DNA from: CAYRIF01 sp964424205
Lineage (GTDB): Bacteria > Bacteroidota > Bacteroidia > Cytophagales > Cyclobacteriaceae
Direction: 5' to 3'
Assembly: GCA_964424205.1 (NCBI GenBank)
Contig: CAYRIF010000228.1
Location: forward strand, 1 to 6,256
DNA: 6,256 nt
Below, piece after piece: positions 1 to 5,722 of the stretch. The first letter of the stretch is position 1; each line of letters starts with the position of its first letter. The position numbers and the translations under genes were made by a program. The notes under the pieces were generated by a model. It was not told where the DNA came from and searched no databases. It saw nothing but the letters and a program-made list of their open reading frames with translations.

Positions 1-286
1 TTTTATTCAACGTTCCTACTTCGCCCTTTATGGTGGCCACAAGTAGCTCCATTAGTCCCCTTACCTCCAACTTTGGCCTATTCCAATTCTCAGTCGAAAA
101 TGCATACAATGTTAAAAATCCCACGCCCAATTCTGCCGCCCCCTCTGTGATATCCCTTACTGCTTTGATAGCATTTTTATGCCCGAAAAGCCGTGCCGCA
201 CCTCTTCCCTTGGCCCAACGACCATTTCCATCCATAATTACGGCAACGTGCCGAGGAATATTTTGTAAGTCAATCTTGTCTTTCAT
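1..286 (-). CDS. uppS: Isoprenyl transferase (undecaprenyl diphosphate synthase), 5' part only
   Basis: This is a cis-prenyltransferase. It condenses isopentenyl diphosphate units onto farnesyl diphosphate to make the C55 lipid carrier used for peptidoglycan and surface polysaccharides, at the cytoplasmic face of the inner membrane. The first 95 residues are present, and the window edge cuts off the rest of a family of about 240-250 residues. The family signature MDGNGRWA lies at residues 18-25, and Asp19 matches the catalytic, Mg-binding aspartate of E. coli UppS. FGHK follows at 34-37 and FSTENWNRP at 63-71, both typical of bacterial UppS. The ATG at 284-286 leaves ten residues before PRHVAVIMDG, a normal N-terminus. 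The gene is last in the visible minus-strand run, 73 bases after the second DUF6089-like gene. A promoter-like TAACTTTG just upstream suggests it may also have its own transcript. The family call is nearly certain. Confidence 0.96.
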   Translation of the reverse strand, partial: MKDKIDLQNIPRHVAVIMDGNGRWAKGRGAARLFGHKNAIKAVRDITEGAAELGVGFLTLYAFSTENWNRPKLEVRGLMELLVATIKGEVGTLNK

Positions 287-301
287 ACAGCAAAATGTCT
301 G

Positions 302-309
302 CAAAGTTA
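302..309 (-). promoter_or_regulatory. Possible Bacteroidota -7 element in front of uppS
   Basis: On the minus strand this reads TAACTTTG, an exact match to the Bacteroidota -7 consensus TAnnTTTG. It lies 15 bases before the uppS ATG, so a transcript from it would have a leader of only about ten bases. No TTG is seen 17-23 bases further upstream, so the -33 half is missing or degenerate. A chance match in AT-rich DNA is possible. Confidence 0.35.
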
Positions 310-359
310 ACTGTAAAGGGACAAAATTGCTATTTTATTTGGAAAAAATAAGTGATTTT

Positions 360-1091
360 TTAAAAATCTCCGTAAAAGTCATACGGACAAATAACAGAAT
401 AGAATCTATAGGTAATGGAAAGACCCGCAAAATAGTACATATCGTTATCAAATCTATTGCCGTATTGATAGTCTTTGCCAGTCACATCTCCTACCGATGT
501 ATTATCCAAATAGTCAAAAAATGTTTTACGCGCTCCAAACTCAAAGTTTACACCCCACTGACGATTAAAGTCGTATTTTATGCCTGCTCCAAAAGGAATG
601 ACAGGTTGGATAGTGCTATAATCTTGTGGGGATGGCTCTTGCCCAAAAAATGCTAAAACACCAACTCCCGCAAAGAAATATGGGGAAAATTTAACCGTAC
701 TGTTTTTATGGCGATAATCTATGAAATTGTATTCAAAAATTGCCGTTGGCTCTACTGCCAAAATATTAAAGGATGTTTGCCTATTGGTTGAGAAAATATC
801 AATTGGTTTTTTATCACTTGCCTGTATTTTACCGATTGTCAATCCATACCGAAAACTTAAAGTAGTATTAACATTTTGCCTAAAAAATACAACACCTCCC
901 AAGCGGTTATCCGTAATTCTATAATCTCTGGTCAAATCACCCGTATAGGTAAGTCCTCCTATGCCAATCCCCACTTCATGCCGCTGCGCAGAAGCTTTCA
1001 ATGAAAAGAGGAATAGCAGCATGAAAATAGGAAAACCAATATTTGATTTTCCCATTATCCTTTTTGTTAAATCCGTTAAACTCAGTTTCAA
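360..1091 (-). CDS. DUF6089-like outer-membrane beta-barrel protein, second of a tandem pair
   Basis: This is a 243-residue exported protein of unknown function. Residues 20-35 are a hydrophobic signal segment ending in ASA before Gln36, which fits signal peptidase I cleavage. The mature part alternates polar and aromatic or hydrophobic residues and ends in SITYRFYSV before a short tail, as in small outer-membrane beta-barrels. Features shared with the upstream neighbour are a GDL motif near the mature N-terminus (51-53), SPYFFAGVGVL (136-146) and FFDYLDNTS (191-199). The Tyr/Leu/Asp-rich last motif is typical of DUF6089 proteins as I recall the family. The ATG at 1091 lies 3 bases after the upstream stop. 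The ATG at 1055 (Met13) would give a more ordinary signal peptide, so the start is uncertain. The protein probably sits in the outer membrane. Its position before uppS (and, in relatives, bamA) suggests an envelope role, but that is inference. Confidence 0.8.
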   Translation of the reverse strand: MKLSLTDLTKRIMGKSNIGFPIFMLLFLFSLKASAQRHEVGIGIGGLTYTGDLTRDYRITDNRLGGVVFFRQNVNTTLSFRYGLTIGKIQASDKKPIDIFSTNRQTSFNILAVEPTAIFEYNFIDYRHKNSTVKFSPYFFAGVGVLAFFGQEPSPQDYSTIQPVIPFGAGIKYDFNRQWGVNFEFGARKTFFDYLDNTSVGDVTGKDYQYGNRFDNDMYYFAGLSITYRFYSVICPYDFYGDF

Positions 1092-1094
1092 ATT

Positions 1095-2171
1095 TTATCT
1101 GTATTTAGCACCACCAAATATAGAACCTCCTAAAATATAAGTCAGTTTAATACTTGTAATGATGTATATGTCATTGTCTTTTGAATTTCCTCTAATATTT
1201 CCTGTTCCTGCTTTACCAAACCCAGCAAAGAAACCATCAGGGTTAATTTTAATGTCGCCTGATACGTTTGCCAATCTAGGGCTACCAGAATCAACCGCAT
1301 TTGGTTCTCTAGACCTGTCTGCCATTACCCTTGCTAAATCACTATCTAAAGTGCTCAAATCAACATAGTCACCACTCACATCATCTAGATAATCAAAGAA
1401 TAAGTGTCTATAACCCATTTCCACTGATAAGTCTAGCGCTTGGTTTAATCGATACCTCACGCCAATACCCACTGGTATAGCAATTTGTATTTTCTTATAG
1501 ACACTAACGCCACTGCCAGCAACATATTGCCCTTCAGTTCCCAACGGAATCAAATCAACCCATTTACCTGCATCAGGTAAAGGATTTCCTGTATTTACAT
1601 CTGTTTCGGGCACAAGCCCTTTCGGGTTATGGTGTATCACTGCCACCCCTGCAAATAAGTAGGGCATAAAATCAGGACGCGACAAAAATGTTCCTGTATT
1701 TGGTGTAAGGTCTACAACCCCTACGACCGCTAATTCTTTAATATCATTTCTAAATTGCAAATTTCTAACATACCTATATTTACCACTTTCATCATTCGGA
1801 TCAGCAGATTTATTATCATCCCCTCTCAACCTTCCATAAATAAATGATCCTCTTACTGATATTCTTGGGTTTATCTTACGGGCAAACTCAATGCCAAACC
1901 CTGGACGAGTAAAAGCGATATCAAAGCTTAAATTAGTAGGTTTAGGTGCTAAATCCCCAAAATAGTTCATTGCATTGATACTTCCTCCTATTGCGTTATA
2001 ACTACGCTTGCCAAATCCTCCAGCAAATCCTCCTCTATAGTTTGCTATCCGTCTATTTTTGCCCTTCATAGACCTTTTGCTAGGTCGTCTTTTCTGTGCA
2101 TCAACTTCACCCATGGTATAAAATACCAAAATTAAAACTGCCAGAATTATATGTAATCTCTTCATAATCAA
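1095..2171 (-). CDS. DUF6089-like outer-membrane protein with a basic N-terminal segment, first of a tandem pair
   Basis: This is a 358-residue exported protein of unknown function. Residues 3-20 form a signal peptide, with likely cleavage after VDA at residue 25. A strongly basic, Gly-rich stretch follows (26-56, about a dozen Lys/Arg, including GGFAGGFGKR). A beta-barrel-like body comes next, with FGDL at 71-74, MPYLFAGVAVI at 169-179, VGIGVRYRLN at 234-243 and FFDYLDDVS at 258-266. These motifs line up with the downstream neighbour, so the two are probably paralogues. This copy is over 100 residues longer, with extra loops near 115-135, 183-222 and 270-330. The ATG at 2165 (Met3, MKRLHI) is an equally good start. 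The gene follows nadK after 87 bases and may be in the same transcript. It is probably an outer-membrane protein with the basic segment in the periplasm, but no partner or ligand can be named. Confidence 0.82.
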   Translation of the reverse strand: MIMKRLHIILAVLILVFYTMGEVDAQKRRPSKRSMKGKNRRIANYRGGFAGGFGKRSYNAIGGSINAMNYFGDLAPKPTNLSFDIAFTRPGFGIEFARKINPRISVRGSFIYGRLRGDDNKSADPNDESGKYRYVRNLQFRNDIKELAVVGVVDLTPNTGTFLSRPDFMPYLFAGVAVIHHNPKGLVPETDVNTGNPLPDAGKWVDLIPLGTEGQYVAGSGVSVYKKIQIAIPVGIGVRYRLNQALDLSVEMGYRHLFFDYLDDVSGDYVDLSTLDSDLARVMADRSREPNAVDSGSPRLANVSGDIKINPDGFFAGFGKAGTGNIRGNSKDNDIYIITSIKLTYILGGSIFGGAKYR

Positions 2172-2258
2172 TTGTCTAATCGCACCAATAAAGCAGTGCC
2201 TCTTAATTCAAAGTAACAAATAACCACGTTATTCTCCTAAAATAAAAGTAAAAAACCG

Positions 2259-3134
2259 TTAATTTCTAACATCCAACCCCCAACTGAGTTTTTGACGTAA
2301 GGTATCAAGGAAATTATAGGCATCCAATTTTACCAATTTTGCACAAAAATCTTCTTTTCTGACCGCCAATTGGATGGATGCATCTACCGTATATGACCTG
2401 GAATCAAGTGAGACTAAGAAGTTTTTACTCCTCCCTTCTATCTCAAACGAAATAACACTGTCATTTGATACAATCATTGGCCGAACATTTAAATTATGCG
2501 GACTCACTGGTGTAATAATTAAATTTTTGGACTGCGGTAATACGAGTGGTCCGCCACAACTCAGTGAATATCCAGTGGATCCTGTCGGAGTAGCAACGAT
2601 CAGTCCATCTGCCCAATAGGAATTTAAGTATTCGCCATCGATATACGTATGCACTACAATCATGGAAGAAGTATCCTTCTTTAAGATGGTCACTTCGTTT
2701 AAAGCAAAATTCAGTCCGCCAAAAATATCTTGGTCTGATACTACTTTTATTAACGCTCTTTCCTCTATTTTATAATAGTCATTATAAATTGCTTCTATGG
2801 CATACTGAATCTTATCTTTCGGGGTGGTGGCCAAAAAACCAAGTCTCCCTAAATTAATTCCTAAAATAGGCGTTTCTAAATCGCCCACATGGGTGACAGC
2901 CTCCAACAGCGTTCCATCACCTCCCAGAGATATGACAAAATGGACCCCTGTTAGTTCAGATTTGGTTTTATATATCTTAAATTTTCCAAATTTATTTTTT
3001 GAAGCTTTTATTATATCTGAAAAAACTTGCGAAATAATTACATCCGCCCCTCTTTTTCTTAATGAATCAAACAGTTCTATAATAAACGGAATGCTTTCAT
3101 CATTGTATTTTCTTCCGTGAATTGCTATTTTCAT
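2259..3134 (-). CDS. nadK: NAD kinase
   Basis: This cytoplasmic enzyme phosphorylates the 2'-hydroxyl of the adenosine ribose of NAD to make NADP, the only known route to NADP in bacteria. The 291-residue length is normal for bacterial NAD kinases. The diagnostic GGDGT motif is at residues 71-75, with the Asp73 that acts in catalysis. NLGRLGFL is at 94-101, and the NAD-contacting Asn-Glu pair is at 146-147. The long conserved block DGLIVATPTGSTGYS starts at 176 and continues through GGP at 194-196, followed by SPH at 211-213. All key residues are intact. The gene starts 24 bases after the CBS-domain gene and precedes the two DUF6089-like genes, consistent with one operon. There is no Shine-Dalgarno site, as usual for Bacteroidota. 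The ATG at 3134 gives MKIAIHGR, a typical start. Confidence 0.97.
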   Translation of the reverse strand: MKIAIHGRKYNDESIPFIIELFDSLRKRGADVIISQVFSDIIKASKNKFGKFKIYKTKSELTGVHFVISLGGDGTLLEAVTHVGDLETPILGINLGRLGFLATTPKDKIQYAIEAIYNDYYKIEERALIKVVSDQDIFGGLNFALNEVTILKKDTSSMIVVHTYIDGEYLNSYWADGLIVATPTGSTGYSLSCGGPLVLPQSKNLIITPVSPHNLNVRPMIVSNDSVISFEIEGRSKNFLVSLDSRSYTVDASIQLAVRKEDFCAKLVKLDAYNFLDTLRQKLSWGLDVRN

Positions 3135-3158
3135 TTTTTATTTAAAAAAGGGTGTTTG

Positions 3159-3824
3159 TTAAATATCAAGGTATTTCATAAAAATATCCATCTTTTCTTG
3201 ATCTGACGCTGATTCTTTTGTTTCATGAAACCTCGAAATTATTTTATAATCAAACCGTTCGAGTGTTGCAATAATATGCGACAAATCTGCCTTGTTAATT
3301 TTCAATGTTAATTTTACTTTGGCACCATCTAACACATCATCAGTAATCCAACTGCTTAATATCTTGGCTCCTTCTGCCTCAATTAACCTGCTGATTTCCG
3401 CTAATGAATAATCAATTTGCAGCATAGAAATGACTACGACTCCACCAGGACTTTGTACCGCCGCAGTTTGGGCAAACGCGGTAATAGTATCTTCTACATT
3501 AATGACCCCTTGGTATTTATTTTCCTCATCCAAAACTGCTACAATATGTGCCCCGTTGTCAGTTGCTATCTTCATAACATCATAAATATGTTGATGAAAA
3601 AATACAAAGCAGCTTTCTCCCTCTAAGCCAAACGTTCCAATTTTTTTTTCAAGGTTATTGTCCTCCAAAATAATTTCTTCTGTAATGAACCCTCTATAAA
3701 AACCATTTTCTAGCACCGGAAGCTGGCTAGTACGTAATTCTTCCATCCATTTATAGGCTTTTCCTGCTGTATCACTCGTCTTCAGCGGAGGAATCATTTG
3801 ATTTATTATTTCTAACGCTATCAT
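3159..3824 (-). CDS. CBS-pair protein with a possible C-terminal ACT-like domain
   Basis: This is a 221-residue soluble protein. Residues about 5-57 and 65-118 form a tandem CBS pair (Bateman module), marked by SQLPVLENGFYRGFITEE and AHIVAVLDEENKYQGVINVED. Such modules commonly bind adenine nucleotides such as AMP, ATP or S-adenosylmethionine. Residues about 128-200 start with VVVISMLQIDYSLAEISRLI and contain KVKLTLKINK, which resembles the beta-alpha-beta pattern of an ACT domain. This gives a layout like AcuB-type proteins, though I infer the ACT fold from pattern alone. No catalytic or transport domain is attached, so it probably acts by binding another protein. The gene sits 16 bases after the hydrolase and 24 bases before nadK, a placement that from memory is common in Bacteroidota. 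A link to adenylate or NAD(P) status is tempting but unproven. The CBS call is firm; the ligand and role are unknown. Confidence 0.88.
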   Translation of the reverse strand: MIALEIINQMIPPLKTSDTAGKAYKWMEELRTSQLPVLENGFYRGFITEEIILEDNNLEKKIGTFGLEGESCFVFFHQHIYDVMKIATDNGAHIVAVLDEENKYQGVINVEDTITAFAQTAAVQSPGGVVVISMLQIDYSLAEISRLIEAEGAKILSSWITDDVLDGAKVKLTLKINKADLSHIIATLERFDYKIISRFHETKESASDQEKMDIFMKYLDI

Positions 3825-3840
3825 GTTAGTCTTTAATCTT

Positions 3841-4590
3841 TTATAACAGAAACTCTGCTAGTATTTCATTGAATTTATCCGGATGTTCCATCATCGGGGC
3901 GTGGCAACACTTGTCAACAAACCGCAAGGTTGAATTAGGTATTAACCTATTAAACTCATGCCCAACCATCGGTGGGGTAATTGTATCATTCAGTCCCCAA
4001 ATTAATAACGTAGGAACTTCAATTTTTGATATCTCATCAGCCATGTTATGTCGCTGCGCAGATTTAGCAATTGCTACTATCCGTAACGCTTTCTGGATAC
4101 TTTTGGTCGTATTAAAAACCTCATCCACATATTCTTTAGTGGCAATTTTTGGGTCATAAAATGTATATTCTACCCGTTCTTTGATATAATCATAACTGCC
4201 CCTTCGAGGAAATGAGCCTCCCATGGCATTTTCAAAAAGCCCTGAACTTCCAGTAAGAATTAATTTATCAATTTTTTCTTGGTGCTTGAGTGTATATATC
4301 AACGCTATATGACCGCCAAGCGAATTTCCCATTAGGTGAAACTTATCCAATCCCAATTCCTCCACAAATTCTTCCAAATATTTTGTCAATCCGTCAAGAC
4401 CTGCTTCCCGTATTGGCATTTTATAAATGGGTAACATGGGAATAAGCACCCTGAAATTTGCAGAAAACTTCTCCACCACACCTTCCCAATTACTCAATGC
4501 ACCAAACAGTCCGTGCAACAGTAAAAAAACCGGCCCTTCCCCCTCATCAATATATTCGTATTTCCCTTTTGTTTTTACTGAAAGTTTCAT
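3841..4590 (-). CDS. Alpha/beta hydrolase, substrate unknown
   Basis: This is a 249-residue cytoplasmic alpha/beta-fold hydrolase with no signal peptide. The oxyanion-hole motif LLLHGLFG is at residues 23-30. The nucleophile elbow GNSLGGH is at 88-94 with Ser90 as nucleophile. The acid is probably Asp202 in WGLNDTITPP, and the catalytic histidine is His230 in CCHAPMMEHP. The triad is therefore complete. The segment after the fourth strand reads PMLPIYKMP where many relatives have a D-x-P-G-x-G-x-S loop, and a cap of helices spans about 120-185. Length and motifs fit the general esterase / C-C hydrolase superfamily, but no specific substrate can be assigned. The gene lies 84 bases after the CvpA-family gene, the first larger gap in the run, and 16 bases before the CBS gene, so a promoter in that gap could start a sub-operon. 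Confidence 0.92.
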   Translation of the reverse strand: MKLSVKTKGKYEYIDEGEGPVFLLLHGLFGALSNWEGVVEKFSANFRVLIPMLPIYKMPIREAGLDGLTKYLEEFVEELGLDKFHLMGNSLGGHIALIYTLKHQEKIDKLILTGSSGLFENAMGGSFPRRGSYDYIKERVEYTFYDPKIATKEYVDEVFNTTKSIQKALRIVAIAKSAQRHNMADEISKIEVPTLLIWGLNDTITPPMVGHEFNRLIPNSTLRFVDKCCHAPMMEHPDKFNEILAEFLL

Positions 4591-4638
4591 TTACTAGTAG
4601 TATTAAATCCAATTGCTGCAAAATAGCAAAATTTGCGA

Positions 4639-4662
4639 TTAAATGATTTTTTTAAATGATTT
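4639..4662. repeat. Short tandem direct repeat in the gap before the alpha/beta hydrolase gene
   Basis: The 11-base unit TTAAATGATTT occurs at 4639-4649 and again at 4652-4662, a period of 13 bases. Next to it GCAAAAT occurs at 4618-4624 and 4626-4632 (period 8). Both lie in the 84-base gap between the CvpA-family and hydrolase genes. They could be paired binding sites for a regulator, or simply slippage in AT-rich DNA. No clear TTG / TAnnTTTG promoter was found in the gap. Confidence 0.5.
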
Positions 4663-4674
4663 ACTGTTTATTTT

Positions 4675-5208
4675 TTATACTGGCCTGGCCTGAAACATCT
4701 CCTTAATAGCATGGATCAAATCTTTTCCATAAGGAATCAAAACAGAAACAAGGTCTATCACCTTCGGACCAAGCGGTGCTAATATTGGATAAAAAAACGA
4801 AGATTGACGGGTTTCTTCAGGTAGCAAAAAACCAACAGTATCGGTAACCCATATAAACATACTGACTACAATCGCCCATTTGAGCACCCCCAATGCTGCT
4901 CCTGCAAAATTATCAACGCTACCAAGAAGCGTCAAATCCATTGCTTTTTTCACAAACCTACCGAGAAGATTCACCAACCATAATACTACCACAAAAATTA
5001 TTACAAAGGCAATATACGGTCCTATCCTACCAAAATTTCCAAATTGATTTTCCAAAAAAGCAAGCCCTACCTGTAAAAGCTTAAAGGCACCAACTATCGC
5101 CAATAAAAATGCCAAGAAGCCAATTATCTCTGTAAAAAGTCCTTTTTTGAAGCCTCTGTAGGCCCCTAAAACTAGAAAGACTAATAAAACAATGTCTAGT
5201 GCATTCAT
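4675..5208 (-). CDS. CvpA-family inner-membrane protein
   Basis: This is a 177-residue integral membrane protein. Hydrophobic segments lie at about residues 4-16, 28-50, 64-86 and 104-127, the usual four-helix plan of CvpA. Family landmarks are the N-terminal GAYRGFKKGLFTEI (15-28) between the first two helices and the LGSVDNFAGAALGVLKW stretch (95-111) before the last helix. The C-terminal tail of about 50 residues is mixed and contains no extra domain. CvpA was named for colicin V production in E. coli, where it has been linked to envelope stress tolerance. Its molecular function is not settled and nothing here suggests a bacteriocin. The ATG at 5208 lies only 4 bases after the YqeY stop, so the two genes are almost certainly co-transcribed. 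Confidence 0.88.
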   Translation of the reverse strand: MNALDIVLLVFLVLGAYRGFKKGLFTEIIGFLAFLLAIVGAFKLLQVGLAFLENQFGNFGRIGPYIAFVIIFVVVLWLVNLLGRFVKKAMDLTLLGSVDNFAGAALGVLKWAIVVSMFIWVTDTVGFLLPEETRQSSFFYPILAPLGPKVIDLVSVLIPYGKDLIHAIKEMFQARPV

Positions 5209-5212
5209 ATAT

Positions 5213-5662
5213 TTAAGACAATAATGATTTTACAATGGTAGCAATCAATTTGCCATCAGCTTTTCCCGCCAAAGCCTTATTTGCCATACCCATTACTTTT
5301 CCCATATCTTTCATACTTGCTGCGCCTGTTTGCGCAACAATTTTTTCAATTTCAGCTTTTACATGCTCTTCTGACATTTGTTTAGGCAAGTATCTATTAA
5401 TTACCGCCAACTCCATCAGCTCTTTTGCAGCCAAATCATCTCTAGAATTGCTCGTATACACATCAGCCGATTCTTTTCTTTGTTTCGCCGCTTTAACCAA
5501 AATCTTCATTTCTTGCTCGCCAGAAATCTCATCTCCCGCTCCCTTTTCTGTACTAGCAAGTAGTAACATGGATTTTATACTTCGTAAAACTAGTAATTCA
5601 TCTTTTTGCTTGGCTAGCATCGCTGCTTTTATATCTGCATCTATTTGCGCTTTTAAACTCAT
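5213..5662 (-). CDS. yqeY: GatB/YqeY-domain protein
   Basis: This is a 149-residue soluble, helical protein covering the whole YqeY family (about 150 residues). The start MSLKAQIDADIKAAM, then LRSIKSML, KQRKESADVY, RYLPKQMS and a C-terminal GKVMGMANKALAGKADG segment are standard for the family. YqeY resembles the tail domain of GatB, the tRNA-dependent amidotransferase subunit that contacts tRNA, so an RNA- or tRNA-related role is often guessed, but the stand-alone protein has no established function. I chose the ATG at 5662. A longer frame starts at 5722, but its extra 20 residues match nothing in the family, overlap the start of divergent pdxJ, and would cover the apparent promoter at 5692-5722. 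It is the first gene of the minus-strand run. Confidence 0.93.
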   Translation of the reverse strand: MSLKAQIDADIKAAMLAKQKDELLVLRSIKSMLLLASTEKGAGDEISGEQEMKILVKAAKQRKESADVYTSNSRDDLAAKELMELAVINRYLPKQMSEEHVKAEIEKIVAQTGAASMKDMGKVMGMANKALAGKADGKLIATIVKSLLS

Positions 5663-5680
5663 GGTTAATATTTTAATTGT

Positions 5681-5688
5681 TAATTTTG
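5681..5688 (+). promoter_or_regulatory. Possible -7 element for pdxJ
   Basis: TAATTTTG matches the Bacteroidota -7 consensus TAnnTTTG on the plus strand, 27 bases before the pdxJ ATG. It predicts a leader of about 20 bases. No TTG lies 17-23 bases upstream; the nearest, at 5645-5647, is 33 bases away. The site is therefore only half supported. It sits 3 bases from the opposing yqeY -7 element. Confidence 0.4.
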
Positions 5689-5691
5689 AGG

Positions 5692-5722
5692 CAAATATAC
5701 TATTTTTAAAATGTGATGACAA
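5692..5722 (-). promoter_or_regulatory. Bacteroidota-type promoter for the yqeY operon
   Basis: On the minus strand TTG (5722-5720) is followed after 20 bases by TATATTTG (5699-5692). This agrees with the TTTG/TTG - N17-23 - TAnnTTTG consensus of the Bacteroidota housekeeping sigma factor. Transcription would begin near 5686, giving a leader of about 24 bases before the yqeY ATG at 5662. The -33 part overlaps the first codons of the divergent pdxJ gene. Confidence 0.65.

Noticed and set aside
354..368. AT-rich palindrome at the end of the second DUF6089-like gene, followed on the minus strand by a T-run
   Set aside because: The stem is almost all A-T pairs with a one-base centre, so it would not form a stable terminator hairpin.
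30..656. Plus-strand open frame of 208 codons
   Set aside because: It is antisense to uppS and the DUF6089-like gene, and its translation has low complexity with no recognisable motif. The minus-strand genes there have clear family signatures.
2172..2258. Possible tiny minus-strand ORF (AGGAG, then GTG and about 19 codons) and a TTACTTTG promoter-like site in the gap after nadK
   Set aside because: Shine-Dalgarno sites are not generally used in Bacteroidota, the peptide has no features, and the promoter-like site has a mismatch in the key TA plus no TTG at the right distance.
4675..5208. Colicin V / bacteriocin production locus, from the CvpA name
   Set aside because: CvpA-family proteins are widespread and no bacteriocin precursor, immunity gene or export system is present nearby.
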